Shown: positions 17,519 to 24,705 of the stretch, piece after piece
Numbering within the stretch: position 1 is the stretch's first letter
Layout of the letters: each line of letters begins with the position of its first letter
Assembly: GCF_000023465.1 (NCBI RefSeq)
Contig: NC_014041.1
Coordinates: forward strand, 434,001-498,000
DNA: 64,000 nucleotides
Direction of reading: 5' to 3'
Origin: Zunongwangia profunda SM-A87
GTDB lineage: Bacteria > Bacteroidota > Bacteroidia > Flavobacteriales > Flavobacteriaceae
Notes under the pieces: generated by a model
What the model saw: only the letters and a program-made list of their open reading frames with translations
The model's database searches: none
What the model was told of the DNA's origin: nothing
Program-made: the position numbers and the translations under genes

Positions 17519-17638
17519 GCTTTAAATGTAGAGAGATAATTTTCTTTAATGCTTAATGCGTTTAAATTTAGTAAGAAGAATATGTCAACTGAAATCTGAT
17601 TTTTGTAAAAAAAAAGCAGTTGATGTCAAATAATTTTT

Positions 17639-17646
17639 TAATTTTG
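17639..17646 (+). promoter_or_regulatory. -7 promoter element of tRNA-Leu
   Basis: TAATTTTG fits TAnnTTTG and lies 10 bases before the mature 5' end of the tRNA at 17657. Confidence 0.55.
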
Positions 17647-17656
17647 CCGTCCAATT

Positions 17657-17738
17657 GCCTTGGTGGCGGAATTGGTAGACGCGCTGGATTCAAAATCCAG
17701 TTCTTTCGAGAGTGTGGGTTCGATTCCCACCCAAGGTA
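17657..17738 (+). tRNA. tRNA-Leu (anticodon CAA)
   Basis: Acceptor stem GCCTTGG pairs with CCAAGGT (first pair G-U), the D arm contains TTGGTAGA, and the anticodon loop is TTCAAAA, giving CAA (reads UUG). A class-II long variable arm forms TCT-TTCG-AGA, and the T arm is GTGGG-TTCGATT-CCCAC. The discriminator is A; CCA is not encoded. It is the integration target of the adjacent island: its last 51 bases are repeated at 22272-22322. Confidence 0.97.
17688..17738 (+). repeat. Proximal attachment repeat (attL) within tRNA-Leu
   Basis: The 3' 51 bases of tRNA-Leu, from the anticodon loop to the discriminator, match 22272-22322 at 47 of 51 positions. The four differences all lie in the variable arm. 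Confidence 0.85.
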
Positions 17739-17745
17739 CTAGAGA

Positions 17746-17780
17746 GCAAAACCCCTGCAATTACAGGGGTTTTGTTGTTT
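17746..17780 (+). terminator. Rho-independent terminator of tRNA-Leu
   Basis: Stem CAAAACCCCTG / CAGGGGTTTTG with loop CAATTA (17747-17774), followed by TTGTTTTT. It lies between the tRNA and the integrase fragment. Confidence 0.9.
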
Positions 17781-17801
17781 TTAGCCCTCAATATTACTTG
17801 T

Positions 17802-18146
17802 ATGAAAATTGAGGTGAATATCACAAAGGAGCCTACAAAGGAGCCTACAAAGGAGCCTATTTCGTTCGAAATCGTCGATATGAGTAAGAGGAAATATTCC
17901 GAAGTAAAAATTTACATTCCAAAAAAGAAGGGGCGAAAAAGTGTTGCTCCTGGCGATAAATGGTATGCATATTTTTATTGGCGAGATCCCGAAACCGGGA
18001 AGATGAATATTAAATGCAAGTACTATCGCGGCATAAATCAAAAGAAAACCGTTGCAGAGCGTGAAGAAGTAGCGAAGGCTTATCAGCGATCTTATCAAAT
18101 GTTACTGGAGCAAGAATGGTGTTATTACTCATTATGCTTTTCATGA
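17802..18146 (+). pseudogene. Tyrosine integrase, N-terminal fragment
   Basis: From the ATG at 17802 the frame encodes 114 residues before stopping. Residues such as KEPISFEIVDMSKRKYSEVKI and KWYAYFYWRDPETGKM followed by KYYRGINQKKTVAERE are typical of the N-terminal arm-binding and SAM-like region of Bacteroidota phage integrases. The catalytic domain with the R-H-R-Y residues is absent; after LLEQEW the frame runs into unrelated sequence. A 12-base unit ACAAAGGAGCCT is repeated three times near 17825-17860, encoding TKEP repeats. The frame can be extended upstream into the tRNA but the ATG is a better start. Confidence 0.8.
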
Positions 18147-18393
18147 GAAATCTAATGATTCAGTAAGCTTTGCTAAAAAAGTTGATAAAAGGTATGCCAT
18201 CCAATTATTAGAGAATCCTAATAATTCTGCATTTACCTGGATTTTGAATTATAATTTGTGTGGATGGAAAATTGGAGAAGAGGTAAAAGTAGTCAATGGT
18301 GATTCTGGTAAATATTTGAGATCGAATCCAGATAAAACAGAAACCAATAATTTAGAACACTTAATCGATTATGATTGGCTCAGGTATTTATAG
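18112..18393 (+). pseudogene. DUF3892 family protein, C-terminal fragment
   Basis: In a frame shifted from the integrase fragment, an open stretch of 93 codons reads KNGVITHYAFHEK...FAKKVDKRYAIQLLE, then NLCGWKIGEEVKVVNG, GKYLRSNPDKTETNNLEHLI and DYDWLRYL before the stop at 18391. These segments resemble DUF3892 proteins, small Bacteroidota proteins of unknown function. No start codon with an upstream leader is visible because the integrase fragment runs directly into it near 18112. The two fragments therefore appear joined by a deletion. Confidence 0.65.
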
Positions 18394-18523
18394 CAAGTTA
18401 ATGATCATAAAATAAATTGAATGAGAGTTTAATTATGTGGCTTTTGATATTACTTTTTTATTTTTTTTGATTAATCTTTTTATAGTCACGGGCGTTAGAA
18501 GTTTTTTGAATTTGAAAAAATAA

Positions 18524-18531
18524 TATCTTTG
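18524..18531 (+). promoter_or_regulatory. -7 promoter element of the island cargo operon
   Basis: TATCTTTG fits TAnnTTTG, with TTTG at 18505-18508 upstream (spacing 15, shorter than the usual 19). It lies 25 bases before the TTG start at 18557. Confidence 0.55.
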
Positions 18532-18556
18532 TTTATCAATCTTAAGTTATAACCTT

Positions 18557-19408
18557 TTGCAGAACAATAGAATAATAACTAAAATCGATATAGAAGGTAA
18601 CCTCAATACAGATTCAAGAGGGATTAAGAAGTTATTTCAATTTTACAATAAAGCCGTTGGCTATAAAAACCAGGTCATAGAGATCGACATGTATAAAATG
18701 GGATTCTTCGATGCGAATCTTTCCTGTGTTTTATATGCAATATTGTATAAGTTGAATAAGGATAATGGGCTGAAATTTGCACTTGATTTCGAGTATTTGC
18801 AAAAAGAGTACAGTGTGCTTTTTAGAAATGGTTTGTTTATTGAAGGAGAGGCCGTAGATGAGAGAGAGTCCACAATTCAACTTAAATCATTTCAGCCAAA
18901 TGCAGATAACGATGAAGAGTTTGTAAGTTATATTACTAATGATGTTTTGGGTCATAGAGGGATGCCAAATTTTTCAAGAAAAGTAAAATTAGGCATTGCT
19001 CAAGAGCTTACAGAAATATCAAGTAATATTATACAGCATTCGCGGACAAATGATCCATTTTTTGTTTGTGGACAATATTTTCCTAAGAAGAATTTACTTA
19101 ATTTTTCGATAGTAGATATTGGAGTAGGGTTTTTACCTGCAATTAGAGAAAAGGAGTCCAAGATAACAGATCATGGTTCTGCAATTATTTGGGCTTTGGA
19201 AAGTGGAAATACCACAAAAAAAGATGTGCCTGGTGGTCTTGGTTTACATAATTTGCTAAAATACTGTGAAGCTAATAATAGCTATATGCAAATTGTAAGT
19301 GGTGATAAGTTTTGGAACTCTGAGTCTATGCCTGGTTTTACCATGTCTCTGGGATGTGAATTTGCCGGCTCTGTGATTAATTTGCTTTTCTCAGATAAAA
19401 TACGCTAA
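18557..19408 (+). CDS. STAS-like domain fused to GHKL ATPase
   Basis: This 283-residue protein starts with TTG; no ATG precedes MYKMGFFDAN at residue 45, and the promoter at 18524 supports the TTG. Residues 1-105 look STAS-like (VIEIDMYKMGFFDANLSCVL). Residues 140-270 form a histidine-kinase-type ATPase: N box ELTEISSNIIQHS (150-162), G1 DIGVGF (187-192) and G2 GGLGLHNL (226-233). There is no phosphoacceptor His domain or membrane span, so it resembles an anti-sigma-type switch kinase more than a sensor kinase. It is followed by a DUF4325 STAS-like protein and a PIN nuclease, which suggests a partner-switching module. Function is not established. Confidence 0.8.
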   Translation: MQNNRIITKIDIEGNLNTDSRGIKKLFQFYNKAVGYKNQVIEIDMYKMGFFDANLSCVLYAILYKLNKDNGLKFALDFEYLQKEYSVLFRNGLFIEGEAVDERESTIQLKSFQPNADNDEEFVSYITNDVLGHRGMPNFSRKVKLGIAQELTEISSNIIQHSRTNDPFFVCGQYFPKKNLLNFSIVDIGVGFLPAIREKESKITDHGSAIIWALESGNTTKKDVPGGLGLHNLLKYCEANNSYMQIVSGDKFWNSESMPGFTMSLGCEFAGSVINLLFSDKIR

Positions 19409-19413
19409 ATTTG
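19406..19413 (+). promoter_or_regulatory. -7 promoter element before the DUF4325 gene
   Basis: TAAATTTG overlaps the stop codon of the ATPase gene and lies 56 bases before the ATG at 19470. It could give the DUF4325-PIN pair expression independent of the ATPase. Confidence 0.5.
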
Positions 19414-19469
19414 CACGCCTTTTTGCATCGAATTTGTTTTTAAAAGGTTTTATATTTATATTTAAGACT

Positions 19470-19796
19470 ATGAAAATGGAATTAAAAAAAATTTTAGGAT
19501 CATCTTTGGCTACGAACCCTAAACAGGGTAAAAGCTTTTTTAGTAGTTTAAATGAGGCTGCTCAGGGTTCTAATGAAATAGAAATTTCATTTGAAGGTAT
19601 AGAGTTACTTTCTTCTGCCTTTTTAAACGAATCTATAGGTAAATTCGTTATGATGTTCCCTGATAAAGAGTCTAATGTAAAATTTATTTATCCTATCGAT
19701 CAGCCAATATTTGAGACAAAGGTAAACGATGTTTTAGATAACGTAAAGATGGGAGATAAATATGACGAATGGTTGGAAAATGCTCAAACTCATTAA
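19470..19796 (+). CDS. STAS-like DUF4325 protein
   Basis: This is a small soluble protein of about 108 residues. GIELLSSAFLNESIGKFVMM and VKFIYPIDQPIFETKVNDVL are features of DUF4325, which has a STAS-like fold. I chose the ATG at 19470 over an in-frame TTG at 19434 whose product would have an atypical hydrophobic leader; an ATG two codons later is also possible. DUF4325 proteins commonly occur next to GHKL ATPases, as here. The PIN gene begins directly after its stop codon. Confidence 0.82.
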   Translation: MKMELKKILGSSLATNPKQGKSFFSSLNEAAQGSNEIEISFEGIELLSSAFLNESIGKFVMMFPDKESNVKFIYPIDQPIFETKVNDVLDNVKMGDKYDEWLENAQTH

Positions 19797-20390
19797 ATGA
19801 GTGATTATAGTATAGCCAGGCTTACAGATTATGATCTTACGGATCCTCCGAAAAAAAAATTTCTACTTGATGCAAATATTTGGATTAACGTAATTAGATC
19901 CAGCAATAAGAATAGAAAGAAAGCTAATTTATACAGAGAATTCTTTTTTGATCTTGTGGACTGCAAGGGGGCTAATATAATTTTACCCGCCTTAGTGGTT
20001 TCTGAAGTAATGAATAGATTATTAAGAGAAGTTTATTTAAAGAAATTTATTGAGAGAATTGGTGCAAAAGAACCATTAGCTAGTAGATTCTATAAAGAGC
20101 AATTTCGACCTTCTAAAGAGTATCGTTCTGGTTGTATGCTAATCGCTGATGAATTTAAGACGTACTTAGAGAGTGTAGAGCTTAAAAATGATGAGTTTGG
20201 TAAAAATATAAAATATAAGCATGTTCTTTCTAAATTTGATTTTGGCTTAGATTTCAACGATAGTTTTCTTTTTTACTTAGCAAAAAAGAATAATTATATA
20301 ATCGTAACAGATGATGGTGATTTTTTCGTTAAAGGAGTCGAAGTACTTACTTTAAATCAAGAGCTTTTGGAAAAAAGCTCTAAAATGTAA
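19797..20390 (+). CDS. PIN-domain protein (predicted RNase)
   Basis: This 197-residue protein has the acidic metal-binding residues of PIN nucleases: D25 in FLLDANIW, E70 in VVSEVMNRLL, D155 in DFNDSFLFYLA and the TDDGDFF cluster (171-177). PIN domains cleave RNA and are often toxins or defence effectors. No adjacent VapB-like antitoxin is seen; instead it directly follows the DUF4325 gene without spacing, so control by the STAS/GHKL pair is a reasonable hypothesis. At 197 residues it is longer than VapC toxins (about 130). Confidence 0.85.
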   Translation: MSDYSIARLTDYDLTDPPKKKFLLDANIWINVIRSSNKNRKKANLYREFFFDLVDCKGANIILPALVVSEVMNRLLREVYLKKFIERIGAKEPLASRFYKEQFRPSKEYRSGCMLIADEFKTYLESVELKNDEFGKNIKYKHVLSKFDFGLDFNDSFLFYLAKKNNYIIVTDDGDFFVKGVEVLTLNQELLEKSSKM

Positions 20391-20408
20391 TCTTGATAAT
20401 ATTTAAAA

Positions 20409-21008
20409 ATGAAGGATATAGATATTAGATTAGAGTTACATTCTAATTACCTTTCCAGCTTTTATAAGCATGATCCTGATTCAGTTATAATTGATGAACT
20501 AGGTATTTGTCAAGGATCTTCTAAAATAGATATTGCTGTTGTGAATGGTCACTTGTGGGGATGGGAGATCAAAAGTGAAAAAGATAATTTAAAGCGGTTA
20601 CCTTTACAAATCCAATATTATAATAAGGTTTTCGATTATGTTACTATAGTAGTTGGGAGAAATCACTTGGAGGAAGTGAAAGAAATGGTTCCTGAGTTTT
20701 GGGGTATTATGGAGGCTAAGAATCAGAAGGGAAATAGCTTGTCCATAAAGAGTGTTAGGCACTGCAAGTTAAATCCAAAGATTGAAGCAATATCGTTGGC
20801 TCAACTATTATGGAAAAATGAGACCTTAGAGATCCTAGAAAGATTAGGGAAAGATAGGGGATACAAAAGTAAACCGAGACGTGCATTATGGCAAAGGTTA
20901 ACTGAGGTTCTTTCCCTTGAAGAATTAAACTCTGAGGTTAGATCTTATCTTAAGAATCGAAAGGGATGGAGGACAACTGATCAACAACTAGTTCTAAGTG
21001 GTGGTTAG
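20409..21008 (+). CDS. sce7726 family protein (PD-(D/E)xK-like)
   Basis: This 199-residue protein contains SSKIDIAVVNGHLWGWEIKS and EKDNLKRL, then QYYNKVFDYVTIVVG. This arrangement (D41, E53-x-K55 and a following helix) fits a restriction-endonuclease-like fold and is the hallmark of the sce7726 family. Such proteins are predicted nucleases of unknown role, often found with Beta-family proteins in mobile or defence islands. It follows the PIN gene by 18 bases. Its last 59 bases overlap the convergent Beta-family gene. Confidence 0.8.
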   Translation: MKDIDIRLELHSNYLSSFYKHDPDSVIIDELGICQGSSKIDIAVVNGHLWGWEIKSEKDNLKRLPLQIQYYNKVFDYVTIVVGRNHLEEVKEMVPEFWGIMEAKNQKGNSLSIKSVRHCKLNPKIEAISLAQLLWKNETLEILERLGKDRGYKSKPRRALWQRLTEVLSLEELNSEVRSYLKNRKGWRTTDQQLVLSGG

Positions 21009-22026
21009 TGCCAATTTGTCGCCAGGTCGTAGCATTACCAGTACCTCCTATTTGACGAGATTTTTCTAATATTTCATTATCTCCCCAGCTGAAGTCTTCT
21101 CCATAAAATTCTCCGGAATGATTAACTAGTTGATCGCATAGACCGTAGAATTGATCATATCCAAATCTCTTAGCATCTCTTCCTTTTAAAATTAACCAAT
21201 CATTAGCTATGGTGTATCTAAGGTTTACACTCATTCTTATCGTTCTAGGATCCATTTCAAACAATTCTGGATTAGCAATGGCATAGTCTCCAAATTCTGG
21301 TTTACGTTTTATCTTTGATGCAATTATATTCTTCCAGATTTTAAATTCAGATCTAGGTATTTTTTCCATAGAATCTCCACTTATCCCGGAAAGATTTTCG
21401 GGAAATGCTGTTAGAGAAAGTATAATTTTATTATAATCATTCAGAAACGGAAGCGAATTAACCATTAACTTTGAAAATTGACTTAGCATAGATTCTTGTT
21501 CGTTACGGAGGAATCCAAAATCTAATACGATATCAATTTGATTTAGATTTATTTCCAAAACTTCGATTATTCTTTCTATTTCTACTTGTAAATCAAAATC
21601 CTCAAAGTCATCTTGTGTAAGTCTTACGCAAATTCTTTTAGAATTATTTTGAATTTCATGTTTTAATTCGTTTAAATAATCATTGTCAAATTTTAGCCTG
21701 ATAACCGGTATTCCAAATTCTCTTTTCTCTCTCAAGTTTTCTAAAAGAGAGAGTAAAATGTATTTATTTCTTATTTTAATTTCATCTAACAATTCAACAT
21801 CAATATAACATGGGAATTGCCTTCTTCCTGTACCAGATATGCCGTTAATTATAGTCTGTAGGTGTTTCTCAATCGTTTTCGAAGGTTTCTCGTTGACATA
21901 ATCATAAGTTATTGGTGGGATTTCGAAAAGTGGAGTGAGATTCTCTCTTGTTTCAATCTTAAGCTTTTTTAAGGCTTTAAATTCTCCAGATTTTGCTTTC
22001 AAAATTGGTGTGTAGTGACTATTCAT
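20950..22026 (-). CDS. Beta family protein
   Basis: This 358-residue protein begins YTPILKAKSGEFKALKKL and contains NLTPLFEIPP, CYIDVELLD, IDIVLDFG and ISGDSMEKIPRSEFKIWKNI, features of the Beta protein family (named from phage Beta-type proteins). The family probably folds as a TIM-like barrel and has no known activity; it often occurs beside sce7726 proteins. Here the two genes face each other with overlapping 3' ends, which makes their co-inheritance likely. It is the last gene of the island before attR. Confidence 0.75.
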   Translation of the reverse strand: MNSHYTPILKAKSGEFKALKKLKIETRENLTPLFEIPPITYDYVNEKPSKTIEKHLQTIINGISGTGRRQFPCYIDVELLDEIKIRNKYILLSLLENLREKREFGIPVIRLKFDNDYLNELKHEIQNNSKRICVRLTQDDFEDFDLQVEIERIIEVLEINLNQIDIVLDFGFLRNEQESMLSQFSKLMVNSLPFLNDYNKIILSLTAFPENLSGISGDSMEKIPRSEFKIWKNIIASKIKRKPEFGDYAIANPELFEMDPRTIRMSVNLRYTIANDWLILKGRDAKRFGYDQFYGLCDQLVNHSGEFYGEDFSWGDNEILEKSRQIGGTGNATTWRQIGTNHHLELVVDQLSSIPFDS

Positions 22027-22271
22027 AATTAAGTTTTTAAAAGTTAAAATTTAAATTTAGATAATTTTAACAAATTAAGTTAGGGGAAATTTCCCCTTTA
22101 TAGAATAGCTTTAGAGGTTTATATTGCGACGCTAAAAGAAATTATGAAGGAAAGTTTTTTTGATTTTTTGCAAGCCTATAGCGGAGCCTATAAAGATGAT
22201 TTTAGTGTGAAAGGTAAAAAAAAATAATCTGAAAATTAAAGGGTTAGGTTTTAGTATAGGGTAGGAATAAA

Positions 22272-22322
22272 ATTCAAAATCCAGTTTCTTCGGAAGTGTG
22301 GGTTCGATTCCCACCCAAGGTA
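22272..22322 (+). repeat. Distal attachment repeat (attR): partial tRNA-Leu copy
   Basis: ATTCAAAATCCAG followed by the variable arm and the complete T arm and acceptor 3' half of tRNA-Leu. Against 17688-17738 it differs at four bases, all in the variable arm; they form two compensated pair changes, so the stem becomes TTC-TTCG-GAA. There is no 5' half, so it is not a functional tRNA. Confidence 0.85.
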
Positions 22323-22328
22323 CAAGGG

Positions 22329-22357
22329 AAAGCTGAGATAAATGTCTCAGCTTTTTT
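22329..22357 (+). terminator. Rho-independent terminator beyond attR
   Basis: Stem AAAGCTGAGA / TCTCAGCTTT with loop TAAATG, followed by TTTT. It is probably the original terminator of the host tRNA-Leu gene, displaced when the island inserted. Confidence 0.85.
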
Positions 22358-22653
22358 ATTTTCAGGTATAACATAGGTACAACATTTCCTTATATTTTAT
22401 AAAATTATATTTTTTGATTTAAAAAGGTATGATTTGATGCTGAGCAAAGATTAATAGAAACTAGTAATTATCTGTAAGGCTATTGTAGAGGGGCGGTATC
22501 CGCCACATGCCATAAACTTTCTTTTACTAATGATGAATTACTAGCCAAGCTCATCTACCTGTCTACATGAAAAATTGAGAAGGAATGGAATGCTATATGA
22601 TAAAATTGTACTCTTTTCCACAATTTATGGTCAATATCGTTAGTTATAAATCT
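22358..22653. other. Intergenic region, nothing recognised
   Basis: About 300 bases between the island and the candidate immunity gene. No coding sequence or clear promoter is seen, apart from the palindrome that follows. Confidence 0.4.
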
Positions 22654-22683
22654 AATTCCTCTGGGGCTAGCCCCAGAGGAATT
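22654..22683. terminator. Perfect 30-base palindrome, probable terminator
   Basis: Arms AATTCCTCTGGGGCT and AGCCCCAGAGGAATT are perfectly complementary with no spacer. It lies nine bases after the stop codon of the minus-strand gene at 22693, so a transcription terminator for the toxin-immunity unit is likely, although no T run follows on that strand. Confidence 0.6.
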
Positions 22684-22692
22684 GAACAAAGT

Positions 22693-23337
22693 TTATTTTA
22701 CAGATCCATTGCCTCTTTTTTTTATTTTACTAATAGCTTTATTGATATCCCGATGTACATGAGTAGCATCATAGTGGCGGTTCAACTTATTTTCTAAAAA
22801 TGGAATATCCTCTAATTCTCCAATTTTACCCAATGCTTCTGGAGTTACTCTATAATTATGATCAAAACCTTCTCTCAAAATTTCTCTAGCTTGATCTTTT
22901 GGAAACATTTTTATTATTGCTAGCGGAAGAATTCCTATTTCGGAGTAGCTATAGGTTTTGGATAAATATATAGATTTAACCCAATCGTTAATATTCAAAG
23001 GTGGGTTTTTAACAATCGCTGAACAAATTCGCCAACGATCCGCTGTATCAGCTTCGTTAAATATTGGAATTATAATGCTACCATCATATTTAATATCAGT
23101 CTTAGCAATCAATAATAGACCACCTGTTTTATATTCTATTTTAGGTAGCCATTTTTTTATAATTTCAATATATGTTTCTAAGTCATAATTTCCATTTTTT
23201 AAAACTTTTATGTAATCATTATTATTCCCATATTTCTTAATATCAGGATAGCCTGCTCGACTTAATTCCTCATACATTGCCTTAAAATTTTTAAATGTCG
23301 AGGTTGATTCATTTTTTTCGCTCATATTCATATTCAA
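22693..23337 (-). CDS. Candidate immunity protein of the Rhs toxin
   Basis: This 214-residue cytoplasmic protein has no family I can name. Its C-terminal part (YRVTPEALGKIGELEDIPFL, then HVHRDINKAISKIKKR) is like a HEAT-type helical repeat. It begins five bases after the toxin fragment, which is the standard position of an immunity gene in Rhs/polymorphic toxin loci. The alternating ATG codons at the start (MNMNMSEK) leave the exact start open. Confidence 0.6.
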   Translation of the reverse strand: MNMNMSEKNESTSTFKNFKAMYEELSRAGYPDIKKYGNNNDYIKVLKNGNYDLETYIEIIKKWLPKIEYKTGGLLLIAKTDIKYDGSIIIPIFNEADTADRWRICSAIVKNPPLNINDWVKSIYLSKTYSYSEIGILPLAIIKMFPKDQAREILREGFDHNYRVTPEALGKIGELEDIPFLENKLNRHYDATHVHRDINKAISKIKKRGNGSVK

Positions 23338-23342
23338 TAAGT

Positions 23343-23651
23343 TTACCTAGTGTATCTAACGATTTTCAATAAAGAAGAACTATTAATTGCTTCTTGCAGT
23401 GGCTTAGATATATTTACGCCATTCGGAACATATAAATTAAATTTAATTTGATGTTGGTTTGCATACGTAATAAAATCTTGTAATTGTTTTGTATAGCTAA
23501 CAGTTCGGTTTAGAGCATAATGTTTTACCTCTCCAATTTGTTGCACAACATCAAACTCATCAACTATCATTTCATCTGGGATTCGGTAATTTGCTGTTTT
23601 ATTTAGTGATTCAATATGTTCAGTATTTTGTTTAATATTATTAAGTTTCAA
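23343..23651 (-). CDS. Rhs C-terminal toxin domain (restriction-endonuclease fold, Tox-REase-7-like)
   Basis: The last open part of the Rhs reading frame after the second stop codon. IPDEMIVDEFDVV, GEVKHYALNRTVSYTKQLQD and FNLYVPNG match the REase-7 type of polymorphic toxin tails. D31/D34, E41-x-K43 and Q57 make a PD-(D/E)xK-like active site, so the domain would cut nucleic acid. It could be made alone only if the TTG at 23651 is used; more likely it is a silent remnant protected by the downstream immunity gene. Confidence 0.6.
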   Translation of the reverse strand: MKLNNIKQNTEHIESLNKTANYRIPDEMIVDEFDVVQQIGEVKHYALNRTVSYTKQLQDFITYANQHQIKFNLYVPNGVNISKPLQEAINSSSLLKIVRYTR

Positions 23652-24628
23652 GCCTTCTTGACCTTTATCATAAGGTTTTAAAGATGGTACAGGAGCTATT
23701 TGAGGTCTTCCTAATACATCTCCATTCTAAAAATTACGACCGTTCAGAGCAGCTATTCCTCCATTCACTATTCCCCCAGTAACACCACCGATTGCTATGC
23801 CCGTAATATACTGCTTTGGAGTCATTAATGGATCACCAAAATATAAGTGATTTCCTAAATTTTGGACTGGAGAAGCAAAAGCCGTACCAGCAAGGCCTCC
23901 AGCTAAAAATCCTCCCACACTCCTCCTGCAGCACCTCCTGCCATTGTAAAAGCACCTCCACCAGTTGTCGCTCCAATAGCTCCTGCTGCAGTACCTATAC
24001 CAAATGCTACAAAACCATCTTTCCAATTATGAATTTTCCCTTGAACGGCTTTCACAGCCAGATTAACTAATCCACCAACGACTGCTCCGATTACTATATG
24101 CCAGAATTCACCATTTACATCTATATAGATTAGAGGATTATTAAGTACATAGGAATATCGGTTAAAATTTAGGGGATTGGATGGATCCTGCACATAATTA
24201 TCGGGACTTAAGAACCGGTGGAGCATGGCATCATATAAACGCCCGTTCATATGAATGATCCCTACCCACATTAAGTGCTCGTGTCCGGTATACCCCCGGT
24301 CCTATATGTTAAAACTGGTAAGGTTGTTGTTATTGCCATCAGTAAGTTTTACAATTTTTCCCCAGGCATCAAAATGTCGCTTTTTCTTAAAATTACCATT
24401 GCTATCGGTGATCGATAAGATACTTCCCAGATAATCCCTGTGCAGGTAAAAATAATTGGAGACCGTACTGCTTCCTTTTTCTTCATGGAATATTAAAGGG
24501 GCGGAATAGGCATCACCACCAATATAGGTCACAAAGGTGGTTTTGTTCGATTGGGAATCAAATTTAACCTCCATTTTACCATTGGCCGAATAATGCTTTT
24601 GATAGCGCCTTTGGTTTTTATTACTCTA
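23343..24628 (-). pseudogene. Rhs/YD-repeat protein, truncated and with several stops
   Basis: Joining the frames gives YQKHYSANGKMEVKFDS, YFYLHRDYLGSILSITDSNG, RGYTGHEHL, MNGRLYDAMLHRFLSPDNYV and NPLNFNRYSYVLNNPL, the RHS repeat core. A glycine-rich segment and the toxin domain follow. Lesions: an amber codon at 24302-24304 (between SFNI and DRGYTGHEH), a frameshift near 23918, and a second amber at 23727-23729 after GRNF. The 5' end is cut off near 24628, just before the IS3 fragment. Complete Rhs proteins have thousands of residues and are surface or secretion-delivered toxins; this copy is dead as a whole. Confidence 0.85.
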
Positions 24629-24705
24629 TGTCCCTCCTGGAGTTACTACTTTTATTCGGACACAAAATTTAAGACCGTTTTTTACTAAACAAATATCTTA
24701 GAACC

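Larger units (their letters stand above)
17739..22322. mobile_element. Integrated island in tRNA-Leu (about 4.6 kb)
   Basis: The element runs from the tRNA 3' end to the end of a 51-base direct copy of that 3' end. Next to the tRNA lies the N-terminal fragment of a tyrosine integrase, the usual position for an integrase of a tRNA-targeting element, but the catalytic part is gone, so the island can no longer excise by itself. Cargo: DUF3892 fragment, STAS-GHKL ATPase, DUF4325 protein, PIN protein, sce7726 protein and, convergent, a Beta-family protein. Each flank carries a strong terminator, as expected when the original tRNA terminator was displaced to the distal end. Confidence 0.85.

Noticed and set aside
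17712..17801. Upstream extension of the integrase fragment starting with GTG inside tRNA-Leu
   Set aside because: It would translate the tRNA 3' half and its terminator; the ATG at 17802 is a normal start after the terminator.
22132..22374. 80-codon minus-strand frame across the distal tRNA copy
   Set aside because: It reads antisense through the partial tRNA and terminator (VPWVGIEPTLP is a common artefact of tRNA regions) and has no other support.
23816..24070. Plus-strand frame with many Cys and Ser residues opposite the Rhs fragment
   Set aside because: It arises from the complement of the glycine- and alanine-rich Rhs segment and has no family support.
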